Shown here one piece after another: positions 19,802 through 28,241 of a stretch of 64,000 nt of DNA. This stretch comes from Chloroflexota bacterium (GTDB lineage Bacteria > Chloroflexota > Anaerolineae > UBA1429): assembly GCA_019873625.1 (NCBI GenBank), contig JAIOAW010000001.1, positions 1 to 64,000 of the forward strand, given 5' to 3'. A program made the translations under genes and the position numbers. Each line of letters starts with the position of its first letter. The stretch's first letter is position 1. The notes beneath the pieces are model-generated. The model had not been told where the DNA came from and did not search any database. It was given only the letters and a program-made list of their open reading frames with translations.

Positions 19802-20335
19802 CTAATCTGAGGGCCGCCGTTCGAAAACCAGGTTGGCCGATTGCGTCTGCGCCCCCACGGTTACAGTAATTTCCACCCACACGGTAGAGGTTACCGTGCG
19901 CGAAGGGCCAAAACTGAGGCCCGCGATGTGATCCGAAAGCAAGCGCTCGCCAGCCCCGTCGTTGCGCGTGAGCCGGCCCGTGGCGTTCTCCCCCGCCGTA
20001 TAAGTGTAGGTTACAAAGATGGGCGGCGGTACAGTCGGCTCGGCAAACGTCTGCGGCGTGACGTGCGGAATGCGCAAGGCCAACTGCGCGCCCGCCGTGC
20101 TCGTGATGACCCGCCCGCTCGCGGCGGCGATGATATCGTGGTTCATCAGGGTAGAGATGTTCTCCAACTCGGCCCCCGCGCTAAAGGAATGCTGATAGTC
20201 CCTCGTGATGCGGGCGAACTGATAGATGGCCACCCCGAACGTGCCCAGGAGAAGGCCCGAAATGGCCACGGCGATCAAGATTTCGACGAGGGTAAACCCC
20301 CTGCCTTTCTCAACCGAAGGCCTGGCCCCGCTCAT
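19802..20335 (-). CDS. PilW/GspJ-like minor pseudopilin
   Basis: 177 residues with prepilin leader ending KGRG, then FTLVEILIAVAISGLLLGTFGVAIY, the expected Phe1 and Glu5. A C-terminal beta-rich domain follows. Length and the longer N-terminal helix followed by RDYQHSFSAGAELENIS fit the PilW/GspJ group of minor pilins that form the tip complex. It overlaps the PilV-like gene by ATGA. Confidence 0.78.
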   Translation of the reverse strand: MSGARPSVEKGRGFTLVEILIAVAISGLLLGTFGVAIYQFARITRDYQHSFSAGAELENISTLMNHDIIAAASGRVITSTAGAQLALRIPHVTPQTFAEPTVPPPIFVTYTYTAGENATGRLTRNDGAGERLLSDHIAGLSFGPSRTVTSTVWVEITVTVGAQTQSANLVFERRPSD

Positions 20336-20766
20336 GGCCGATTCCCCTTGTAACTTTGGAGTTGAAAGGCCGGCTCAAAGGGGCTGAGCGCACTATACAC
20401 GACCACGGTGATCTCCTGCAAGCCCTGATCGGTCTCCTCCGTGGGCACCGTGGTCGTGAAGGTAGGAGAAATCCAATACCGTACGCCCACCGTCACGGTC
20501 AGGTAACTCGGCACGGCGATGGTGGGGTAAGGTTCCGCCGTGGGGTTCACGCGGTAGGGCGCCGCTTTGACGGCCTCCATCTGGGTGCGGGCGTAATTTT
20601 CGGCCGCCACGTGCTCGCGCATAGCCACCACGCCCGCGCCAGCCGTCGAGATGCCGCTCAAAAGGAGCACGATGACCGTGGCGATGATGGCCAGCGCGAT
20701 CAATTCGCTAACCAGGGCCGCACCTCGCGCCCTCGCGCCCACCGCAGACCTCCCCCATCCCCTCAT
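20332..20766 (-). CDS. PilV/GspI-like minor pseudopilin
   Basis: 144 residues. The hydrophobic N-terminus, RGAALVSELIALAIIATVIVLLL, lacks the usual G-F; cleavage after Ala would put Glu at +5 of ALVSE, so the processing site may be GA rather than G. The soluble part ends with EITVVVYSALSP. It starts at ATG overlapping the pilC stop (ATGA) and its own stop overlaps the next ATG. Assigned to PilV/GspI by size, hydrophobic segment and gene order. Confidence 0.72.
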   Translation of the reverse strand: MRGWGRSAVGARARGAALVSELIALAIIATVIVLLLSGISTAGAGVVAMREHVAAENYARTQMEAVKAAPYRVNPTAEPYPTIAVPSYLTVTVGVRYWISPTFTTTVPTEETDQGLQEITVVVYSALSPFEPAFQLQSYKGNRP

Positions 20767-21962
20767 TGGATGGACCCCATCAGCGAGTACATCGGCATAA
20801 TGACGGAGACGGCCACAAACCCCACGAGTGCGCCGATAAAGATCGTGAGCGCCGGCTCCAGGGCGCTCGTCATCGCCGAGACGGCGCGATCCACCTCTTC
20901 TTCGTAGAAATTGGCCAACGTCTCCATATTCGAGTCAAGCGAACCCGTCTCCTCGCCCACGCGCACCATTTGGACGAGCATCGCGGGGAAGATCTTGCGC
21001 TGCGCCAAGGGCGCCGAAAGGCCATGCCCTTGGAGCAACTCGCTATGCACATCCGTCAAGGCTTTGCGGATGATGCGGTTGCCCTGCGTGCGGATGACCA
21101 TCTCGATGATTTCGGGCAGGGCGATGCCTGCCTGAAGGAGCGAGGAAATGGAACGGCACATCCGCGCCACGGCCCCCTCGATGATCACCCGCCCCAAAAG
21201 GGGCACCTTGAGGAGCAGCCCGTCAAACAGGACGTGGCCGGATTCGGTTCGTAAGATGAGCATAAAGAGCACGATGGCCCCCACCAGCCCGCCGAGGATA
21301 TAAAACTTGTAGGTCGAAAAGAACTTGGTGATGGCGATGAGAATCTTGGTGGGGAGGGGCAGGTCGGCCCCGAAGGAGAGGAACATCTCCATCAGGGGCG
21401 GGAGCGCCACCGTCAAGAGCAAAAAGACCACGCCGATGGCCAAGATGAGCACGAAGGAAGGATAGGCCATAGCCCCGCGCACCTTGCGCACCAGGTTCTC
21501 TTCCTTTTCGAGGTAGGTGGCCAGTTGGCGCAGGACCATCTCCAGGTTGCCGGCGCGTTCGCCGATTTCGATGAGGCGGGGGTAGAGCGCCGGAAAGGCC
21601 CGTTCGTGCTTCGCGATCGCTTCGGAAAGGAAGCGCCCTTGCTGAACATCCGTCGTGATCTCGGTCAGGATGCGCGCAAACCGCTTATCGCGCACCTGCT
21701 CTTTGAGCAAAAAGAGCGCCCGCACGATGGGGATGCCCGATTCGATGAGCGTGGCCAACTGCCGCGAGAAGACGATGAGATCCCGCGTGCGGATGCGCCC
21801 GCCAAAGAGCGGCGCCGACGCGCGCCGCGCCACCTCGTGCAGAGAGACGACCGTAAGATTCTGCCGCCAAAGGATTTCCTCGGCGGCAGATTCGTTCGGC
21901 GCCTCCAACACGCCCTGCACCCTTCGTCCATCGTTGGTAAAGGCCACATAACGGTACGCCAT
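20763..21962 (-). CDS. pilC: Type IV pilus inner-membrane platform protein PilC
   Basis: 399 residues from the ATG at 21962 (MAYRYVAFTNDGRRVQG, the usual family start; the track begins 4 codons earlier at a GTG that sits against the RBS). Two GspF domains (about 65-190 and 270-395), each with the pattern SRQLATLIESGIPIVRAL and SISSLLQAGIALPEIIEM, and three transmembrane segments. PilC is the rotating platform that couples PilB/PilT to the pilin pool. Normal length. Confidence 0.93.
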   Translation of the reverse strand: MAYRYVAFTNDGRRVQGVLEAPNESAAEEILWRQNLTVVSLHEVARRASAPLFGGRIRTRDLIVFSRQLATLIESGIPIVRALFLLKEQVRDKRFARILTEITTDVQQGRFLSEAIAKHERAFPALYPRLIEIGERAGNLEMVLRQLATYLEKEENLVRKVRGAMAYPSFVLILAIGVVFLLLTVALPPLMEMFLSFGADLPLPTKILIAITKFFSTYKFYILGGLVGAIVLFMLILRTESGHVLFDGLLLKVPLLGRVIIEGAVARMCRSISSLLQAGIALPEIIEMVIRTQGNRIIRKALTDVHSELLQGHGLSAPLAQRKIFPAMLVQMVRVGEETGSLDSNMETLANFYEEEVDRAVSAMTSALEPALTIFIGALVGFVAVSVIMPMYSLMGSIQ

Positions 21963-22000
21963 CCTGAGATGCACCCTCCCAACCTTCGAGACGGATCTCC

Positions 22001-23920
22001 CTAATAGAGCGCAAAGACCTTCTTGAGCACCTCGGTGGGCGTGGTGATGCCCATTTTGGCCTTAAGCATGCCATCCTTGAGCATCGTGCGCATACCGGCC
22101 CGCAGGGCGGCCGCCTGGATATCATCGGAGTTGGCGTTGCGGAGCACCAGCCGGCGCAGTTCGTCGTTCATAATGAGGAGTTCCATCACGGCAATGCGCC
22201 CACGGTAGCCCGTGCCCGCGCAGTAACTGCAACCCCGGCCATATTCAAAGCGCGTGCGCGTTTCCCCCGTCTCTCGCTCATAGACAGCGCGTTCGGCATC
22301 GGGGATTTCGCGCTCCTCCCGGCAGTGATCGCACACGCGCCGCACCAGGCGCTGCGAGAGCACCGCCAAGAGCGAAGAGGTCACCAAGAACGGCTCGACG
22401 CCGAGGTCAATAAGCCGCAGGAGCGAGCCAACGGAGTCATTGGCGTGGATGGACGAAAAAACCAAGTGCCCCGTCAACGAGGCCTGCACGGCGGTGCTGG
22501 CCGTCTCTTGATCGCGGATCTCGCCCACCAGGATGATATCGGGGTCCAAACGCATAGCCGCCCGCAGGCCGCTGGCAAAGGTGATCCCCGCTTGGCGGTT
22601 CACTTGCACTTGGGTAATCCCCTCAAAGCGGTATTCCACCGGGTCTTCGATGGTGATAATCTTGTTCTCGTCGCGATCCAGTTGGTTCAGGCTGGCGTAG
22701 AGGGTGCTCGTCTTCCCGGAACCCGTGGGGCCGGAGACGAGGACGATCCCCCACGGCGCGTGGATGACCTTCTGATAGGCTTCCTGCATATCCGGCAAGA
22801 AGCCCAATTCATCCAGCGCCCGCACCGAGACGGATTTATCCAGCACGCGTAGGACGGCCATCTCGCCATAGATGCTGTTGATGGTGGCCACGCGGATATC
22901 CACCGGCCTGCCGCCCACCTCCACCGTGAATTGGCCATCTTGCGGGCGCCGCCGCTCGGCGATGTTCATATTCGCCAGGACCTTGATGCGCGAGAGGAGC
23001 GGCGCGTGCACGCGCAGGGGCAGGGACATCGTCTCGTGCAAGACGCCGTCAATGCGGTAACGGATGCGTAAATGCTTTTCTTGCGGTTCGATGTGGATAT
23101 CCGAGGCCTGATCGCGCACCGCCTGGTGGATCATCAATTGCACGGCCCGCGCGATGGGCGTCTGCGCCACGACCTCCGCCGAGAGCCGTTCGGCCGTATC
23201 GAAATCCACGTCCGTCGTGAGGGGCGTGATGCGCTCGATTTGCCGCTCGATCTCCAACTCGGCCTGATAGTAGCGCACGATGGCGCGCTCGATATCTTCG
23301 CTCGTGGCCCGCACCGGGCGGACGTTCAGCCCCGTGCGCACGCGCAGGTCTTCGATGGCATAGAGGTTCGTGGGGTCGGCCATCGCCACCACGAGGTAAC
23401 CATCTTCCACGCGCAAGGGGAGCAGCGTGTATTTGCGCGCCAGGTCTTCTGGCACCAGTTCGAGCGCCGACTGGCTGACCTCAAACCCCTTGAGGTCCAC
23501 AAGGGGCAAATCTACGCGGGTGCCGCTTTTGCGTTCGATCATCTCGATGACGGCGGCCACGTCGAACGGCTTATAGAGGATGCCATCCACCCCCGACCAG
23601 AGCGCCTCCGAGACGAATCCCTCCAATTTGCTGTGCCCCGTCATAATGAGCGTCATCACGCTGGGGTTCACCGCTTTGATCTGGTTGAGCGTCTCCACGC
23701 CGTTCATACCCGGCATCATAATGTCAATCATCACCAAATCGAAGCGGTTGCGCCGCAAGGCCTCCAGGGCCGTCTTGCCATCCTGGGCGATGGAGACGGC
23801 ATATCCCCGATCCTCGAGGATATCGCCGAGGGTCTCGCACATTTCCGGGTCATCATCCACGATGAGGATGTTCTTGATGGCCCGCTGCTTCAATTGGGTT
23901 TGCTGGATCGCTTCGTTCAT
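22001..23920 (-). CDS. pilB: PilB-type extension ATPase with N-terminal receiver domain
   Basis: 639 residues. Residues 17-130 are a response-regulator receiver: VDDDPE acid pocket, phospho-acceptor Asp66 in MIDIMMPGMNG, Thr94 and Lys117 in YKPFD. Residues 140-230 form the GspE N-terminal domain, and 245-635 the ATPase with Walker A GPTGSGKTS (from 397), Asp box TIEDPVEYRF, Walker B IILVGEIRD, His box and a four-Cys zinc motif (CDHC...CSYC). PilB polymerises the pilus. Receiver fusion is not the standard architecture and suggests control of extension by phosphorylation. Normal PilB is about 560-570 residues, so the extra length equals the receiver. Confidence 0.92.
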   Translation of the reverse strand: MNEAIQQTQLKQRAIKNILIVDDDPEMCETLGDILEDRGYAVSIAQDGKTALEALRRNRFDLVMIDIMMPGMNGVETLNQIKAVNPSVMTLIMTGHSKLEGFVSEALWSGVDGILYKPFDVAAVIEMIERKSGTRVDLPLVDLKGFEVSQSALELVPEDLARKYTLLPLRVEDGYLVVAMADPTNLYAIEDLRVRTGLNVRPVRATSEDIERAIVRYYQAELEIERQIERITPLTTDVDFDTAERLSAEVVAQTPIARAVQLMIHQAVRDQASDIHIEPQEKHLRIRYRIDGVLHETMSLPLRVHAPLLSRIKVLANMNIAERRRPQDGQFTVEVGGRPVDIRVATINSIYGEMAVLRVLDKSVSVRALDELGFLPDMQEAYQKVIHAPWGIVLVSGPTGSGKTSTLYASLNQLDRDENKIITIEDPVEYRFEGITQVQVNRQAGITFASGLRAAMRLDPDIILVGEIRDQETASTAVQASLTGHLVFSSIHANDSVGSLLRLIDLGVEPFLVTSSLLAVLSQRLVRRVCDHCREEREIPDAERAVYERETGETRTRFEYGRGCSYCAGTGYRGRIAVMELLIMNDELRRLVLRNANSDDIQAAALRAGMRTMLKDGMLKAKMGITTPTEVLKKVFALY

Positions 23921-24031
23921 CTTGCACTACCGCGGACGCATTTCGCTTCGCACTGCTTATCGACGGATATCGTAACACATTCGGCATAATAAGACAAGTG
24001 AAAAGGAGGCCCTCTATGCCCCAATGAGCGG

Positions 24032-24442
24032 TTATGTAAAGTCTTGGCCCTCCGGGGCCGCCGACTTTTCCGCAAGCACCTCGCGGACGAGGGAGAGTAA
24101 GGCCGGCAAATCGAGCGGCTTATAGAGAATGGCGAGGACGTCTCCTCGCACGCCGGCCAATTCCTGGCCATCCGCATAGGCGGACATCAACACCACGTGC
24201 AGGCGCGGGGCCTCCCGCCGCATTATGCGCAGGGCCTGCAACCCATCGAGGACGGGCATCCGCACGTCCATCAATACCAAATCGTAGGCCACCTCCCGCG
24301 CCTTGCGCACGGCCTCTTCGCCGTTGGCCGCCTCATCCACCCGGCCAAAGTACTCCGCCAAAATATCCACCAGGGTGGTGCGCATCCCCTCTTCGTCATC
24401 CACCACCAGCAGGGCCGCTGGAGGGGGCATCTTCTTGGGCAT
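24032..24442 (-). CDS. Single-domain response regulator (CheY-like)
   Basis: 136 residues, receiver only: VVDDEEG acid pair, phospho-acceptor Asp59 in LMDVRMPVLDG, Ser/Lys switch residues in LMSAYAD and LYKPLD. No output domain. Its start overlaps the upstream kinase gene by 47 bases; a second Met (MPPPAALL) would shorten the overlap. It is likely the cognate target or phosphate shuttle of the adjacent kinase, together with the receiver on PilB. Confidence 0.85.
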   Translation of the reverse strand: MPKKMPPPAALLVVDDEEGMRTTLVDILAEYFGRVDEAANGEEAVRKAREVAYDLVLMDVRMPVLDGLQALRIMRREAPRLHVVLMSAYADGQELAGVRGDVLAILYKPLDLPALLSLVREVLAEKSAAPEGQDFT

Positions 24443-26075
24443 AGATCGTGACGCTCCTTGAGGTACCCTCTTCCTCTGAGAGAGGAATTTTGACGATGAA
24501 TTCGCTCCCCTGCCCCACCTGGCTGAATACCTCTATTTCGCCATGGTGGGCATCCACCAACAGTTTCACGATGGAAAGCCCCAAGCCAATGCCTTTGGCC
24601 TTGGTGGTAAAGAGCGGCTCAAAGATGCGCGGCAAATCCTCCGGGCGGATGCCCTCTCCCGTATCCTTGACGGAGAAACAGACCCATCCCCCGTCTTTGA
24701 ACGTGCTGATGACCACTTCGCCGCCCTCCGGCAGGGCTTGGATGGCGTTATTCAGGAGGTTCGTGAGGATTTGCTCCATCTTGCCCGCATCAAAGGGCGC
24801 GGCAGGCAAAGAAGGGTCGAGTTGCGTCTTGATGACGACGTTCTCGGGCACCTCAATTTTGTTCAGGACGCGCTCCACGAGCACGTTGGGGTCCAAGACC
24901 TCCTTTTCCACCTCTCGCACGCGCACAAAGTTCATCAAATCGGTGATGATCTTGTTGGCCGCACGCACCTCATGCTCGATGATATCGAGGTGTTTGGTGA
25001 TCTTGGGGTCCTCCTCGCCCAGGCGCATACGCAAAAAGTACACGGAATTGTTAATGACCCCCAACGGGTTGCGCAGTTCGTGGGCGATGCTCGCGCCAAG
25101 TTGGCCGACGGTCGCCAACCGTTCCGAGCGCAAAAGGCGCTGTTGGGTCTCCTCCAAGGCGCGGGTGCGCTCTTCGACGCGCCGCTCTAGTGCGCGGTTC
25201 CAATCCTCCAGCTTAGCCACTAGGCGGGCGTTCTCCACCAGGCCGGCCACCTGGCCGCTCAGGATGGTGAGCATCTCGATATCCACCGGGCGAAAGGTCC
25301 CCCGCCCTTGCCCCTTGGTGAGGAGCAAAATGCCCACATAGCGCCCCGGCGCGTGGAGCGGCGCACACAATACGGAACCCACCCCAGAGCGCTCAAAGGC
25401 CTCGCGAATGCCCAATTCCCCGGCCACCTTTTCATCCACGATAAAGGCCGCCTGCCGGTCGCGCGCGGCGCGGATGAGCGTGGCGCACTCTGGGCCGCAC
25501 CCCAGGTCTTCACCGACGAATGCCTCTTTGACAACGGTTTGATCGTCCTCTTCCAGAGAAAAGAGGGCCGCGCTACCCGCCTCCGCCTCTCTCAAGGCCA
25601 GGTTGAGCACCTCTTGATAAAAGGCGCCGAGATCAACGTGCTCCAGGCGCCGCTTGGCCAGTTCAAAGAGCGGCATCAAGACGCGCATCCGCGCCCGCTC
25701 TTGGGCTATGCGCACCTGGGCCAGGGCGCGGTCTACGGCGCTCTTGAGTTCGAGCGGCGTAAAGGGTTTAGGCAAAAAGTCCTGCGCGCCGCCGCGCAGG
25801 GCCTTGATGGCCAAATCAATGGACCCCACCCCCGTGATGACGATGACGACCAGTTCCGGCAGAATCTCGCGCGCCCTATTGAGGAGTTCGATGCCGTTCA
25901 TCCCCGGCATAGCGACGTCCGTCACGAGCACATCAAAGGCCCCGGCCCGGAGGAGCGCGAGCGCCTCCTCGCCGGAAGAGGCGCCCTGCGCCTCATACCC
26001 CATACGCGAGAGCGCCCGGGTGCAAAACATCAGGACGGTCGGCTCATCATCTACAACGAGGATGCGCTCTCCCAT
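24396..26075 (-). CDS. REC-GAF histidine kinase
   Basis: 559 residues, soluble. Order: receiver (1-125, Asp53 in VTDVAMPGMNG, Lys in LPKPFT), GAF (about 140-290, LFSLEEDDQTV to HAPGRYVGILLLTKG), coiled linker, HisKA with ASIAHELRNPLGVINN (phospho-His near residue 335), and HATPase_c with NLLNNAIQALPEGG, VKDTGEGI and GIGLGLSIVKLLVDAHHGEI. A complete kinase that itself receives phosphate. The position between the HD-GYP protein and the lone receiver suggests a phosphorelay acting on the pilus. ILVVDDEP begins right at the N-terminus, which supports the start. Confidence 0.9.
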   Translation of the reverse strand: MGERILVVDDEPTVLMFCTRALSRMGYEAQGASSGEEALALLRAGAFDVLVTDVAMPGMNGIELLNRAREILPELVVIVITGVGSIDLAIKALRGGAQDFLPKPFTPLELKSAVDRALAQVRIAQERARMRVLMPLFELAKRRLEHVDLGAFYQEVLNLALREAEAGSAALFSLEEDDQTVVKEAFVGEDLGCGPECATLIRAARDRQAAFIVDEKVAGELGIREAFERSGVGSVLCAPLHAPGRYVGILLLTKGQGRGTFRPVDIEMLTILSGQVAGLVENARLVAKLEDWNRALERRVEERTRALEETQQRLLRSERLATVGQLGASIAHELRNPLGVINNSVYFLRMRLGEEDPKITKHLDIIEHEVRAANKIITDLMNFVRVREVEKEVLDPNVLVERVLNKIEVPENVVIKTQLDPSLPAAPFDAGKMEQILTNLLNNAIQALPEGGEVVISTFKDGGWVCFSVKDTGEGIRPEDLPRIFEPLFTTKAKGIGLGLSIVKLLVDAHHGEIEVFSQVGQGSEFIVKIPLSEEEGTSRSVTIYAQEDAPSSGPAGGG

Positions 26076-26078
26076 ACC

Positions 26079-27629
26079 TCACCCACCTATCTTTGAGAGA
26101 TCGTCCCTATCTCCGCGGGCCACCAGGTCGCACCAGGTTTGGGTGATGAAAGGATCCAACTGGCGGCCAGCCAAAGACCGCAAGCGTTCCAAGGCCTCTT
26201 CCGTCGAGAAGGCCGCACGGTAGGGGCGATCGGTCGTCAGGGCGTCGAAGGTATCCACCACGGCGATGATCCGCGCCCCCAGGGGGATGGCCTCCCCCGC
26301 CAACCCCTCGGGGTACCCCGAGCCGTCGTACGCCTCGTGATGATACTGCACAAGGGGGATAATCTCCCGGAAGGCAGGGATGCCGCTCAGAATCCGAGCG
26401 CCCATCACGGGGTGCAGTTTCACGCGGTCGAACTCATCCGGCGTCAAGGTGCCATTCTTGCGCAGGGTCGTATCGCCCACGCCGAGTTTTCCCAAATCGT
26501 GGAGCAAACCGCCCACGGCCAGCACTTCGAGCATACCGTTTCCTAGGCCCAGCGCCCGGCCCAACCGCTGCGCATAGCGGGAGACGTGCTCCGAATGGGC
26601 CTTGGTATATTCATCAAAAGTGCCCAGCGCCTCGACCAGGGCCTGCACCGCGGGGAGGCTCGCCTCCGTCAGCCCGCGGAAGGAATCCATCACGTGCTGG
26701 CGCGCCCGCGCATGCACCATAGCAATGGCGATCTGCGTGGCAAAGACGTGCAAAAGTTCGGCGTCGTCGCGCGTGTAAAAGGGCAAACCCGCCTTGCGAG
26801 CGATAGCCAGCGTCCCCGCCACCTCGTCGCCGCGCCAAAGGGGCACCGTGATGCTCGTGGCCACGTGAGGGCACGGCGTCTCGTCCATCCCGGCATTCCA
26901 GAGGATCCACGGCGCATTTTGCGCGGCCAAGGCCGCGATCTCCTCGCGCAGGAGATGCTTCCACGGCCAGCCATCCAACGGCTCCCCGCTTGTAACCACG
27001 AGCCTCCCCTCGGCCAGATGTTCATCCACAATCGAGATCTCGACGCGTGTGGGCGTAAAGGTGCGCTGGACGAGATCCATAATCGCATCGAGCATATCGG
27101 CGAGGTCCATCTCGCTCGAGAGGATGCGCCCCAGTTCGACCAAGGGAGCGATGGGCGAACGGAGCGCCTGCGCCCGTTGGGCGCGAGATTTAAAGATGCG
27201 CGCCACCTTTTGGCGCAGTTCGTAGATGTCGAACGGCTTGGTGAGGTAATCTATGGCGCCGCGCTGCATCGCCTGCACCGCGCTCTGGATGGTGCCGTAG
27301 GCCGTGAGGACGATGATATCCATATCGGGGTAGAGGGAGTGTACCTGTTCCAAGAGTTCCAGCCCGCCCATCTCGGGCATTTTGAGGTCGGTAATGACCA
27401 AGTCCGCAGGCTGCTCCCGCAGGCGCTGGAGGGCCTCCTTGCCGTTTGAGGCCTCATACAGCATATAGCCCTCGCGCTGAAGGACCTGCACGATGAGATG
27501 GCGCACATCCGGCAAGTCATCCACCACCAAAATGCGCCGAGATAAACCGCTCTCCTCCACCCTGCCCCCTTTCGTAGGTGAAACCTGCCGCGTGGCGACT
27601 TCTTGCAATTCTTCAAACGAAATCGGCAT
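26079..27629 (-). CDS. REC-GAF-HD-GYP cyclic-di-GMP phosphodiesterase
   Basis: 516 residues. Receiver (about 30-150, Asp81 in [12 protein letters not shown], Lys in LTKPFD), GAF (about 165-315), HD-GYP (about 330-510) with HSEHVSRYA, the HD pair in [12 protein letters not shown], and [16 protein letters not shown] containing the GYP signature. HD-GYP enzymes hydrolyse c-di-GMP, a signal that often controls pilus extension. It is the first gene of the pilus cluster, behind a good promoter, 3 bases from the kinase gene. The metal and GYP residues look intact, so activity is likely. Confidence 0.92.
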   Translation of the reverse strand: MPISFEELQEVATRQVSPTKGGRVEESGLSRRILVVDDLPDVRHLIVQVLQREGYMLYEASNGKEALQRLREQPADLVITDLKMPEMGGLELLEQVHSLYPDMDIIVLTAYGTIQSAVQAMQRGAIDYLTKPFDIYELRQKVARIFKSRAQRAQALRSPIAPLVELGRILSSEMDLADMLDAIMDLVQRTFTPTRVEISIVDEHLAEGRLVVTSGEPLDGWPWKHLLREEIAALAAQNAPWILWNAGMDETPCPHVATSITVPLWRGDEVAGTLAIARKAGLPFYTRDDAELLHVFATQIAIAMVHARARQHVMDSFRGLTEASLPAVQALVEALGTFDEYTKAHSEHVSRYAQRLGRALGLGNGMLEVLAVGGLLHDLGKLGVGDTTLRKNGTLTPDEFDRVKLHPVMGARILSGIPAFREIIPLVQYHHEAYDGSGYPEGLAGEAIPLGARIIAVVDTFDALTTDRPYRAAFSTEEALERLRSLAGRQLDPFITQTWCDLVARGDRDDLSKIGG

Positions 27630-27684
27630 CGTGCCTCACCCCCATCCAACTCTGGCAAAGAAAACGGCACGCTTCACTATTACA

Positions 27685-27712
27685 AGTATAATCCATCGGA
27701 TGAGGGTATCAA
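27685..27712 (-). promoter_or_regulatory. Main promoter of the pilus/signalling cluster
   Basis: TTGATA (27712-27707), 16-bp spacer, TATACT (27690-27685) on the minus strand; start predicted near 27678, about 50 bases before the HD-GYP ATG. A palindrome GTGCG-N6-CGCAC at 27719-27734 lies directly upstream of the -35 box and may bind an activator. Confidence 0.65.
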
Positions 27713-27800
27713 TAAACAGTGCGTAAATTCGCACGAAAGCGCAGATAAACACGATAGAGGGCATAGGCTGCGAAAAAGGCAAGCGATAAAGAATCGCGCC

Positions 27801-28241
27801 TCAGCGGCCCGTCGAGCCAAAACCGGCCTTGAGGGCCTGAATGCCAGGTGGGGGTTCGTCGAGGGGTTGAAACGCCTGGCGATCTATGGAGATGGCCCAC
27901 ATCTGAGCGATGCGTTCCCCATGGCGGATGAGCCGCGGCCAGGGGCAATAGACCAGGGCGCACATCTCCTGCCCGTTGAACTCGCTCTCGATGAGGCCGT
28001 CATGCACGAGGATGCCCCGCAAAAAGTTCCCACTGCGCCCCGTGACGCGCACGGCCATATCCGGCGGAACCTCGAGCGCCACGCCAGTGGGGATGCGCGC
28101 CGTGCCCCACACCAGGCGCCACCCTCGGCGTGGCAGGCGCGCTTTCAAATCTAAGGCGGCGCCCAGGTGCCGTTCGGGCCACTGGGCGCCTTCTCCAACC
28201 AGCCAATAGCGGATCATCGCACGAGAGCGAAAGGGCGTCAT
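27801..28241 (-). CDS. dUTPase-like nucleotidohydrolase (divergent)
   Basis: 146 residues. Four of the five trimeric-dUTPase motifs can be traced: GAALDLKA (motif 1), GRSGNF (2), GERIAQMWAI (4) and AGFGSTGR (5). Motif 3 reads GLIESEFNG instead of the usual GVIDxxYxG, so the catalytic Asp has become Glu and the Tyr is Phe. dUTPase hydrolyses dUTP to dUMP and PPi. The changes may alter the substrate or weaken activity; a dCTP-deaminase relative is also possible. The start at 28241 overlaps the SPFH stop as ATGA; the track start further upstream lies within that gene. Confidence 0.7.
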   Translation of the reverse strand: MTPFRSRAMIRYWLVGEGAQWPERHLGAALDLKARLPRRGWRLVWGTARIPTGVALEVPPDMAVRVTGRSGNFLRGILVHDGLIESEFNGQEMCALVYCPWPRLIRHGERIAQMWAISIDRQAFQPLDEPPPGIQALKAGFGSTGR

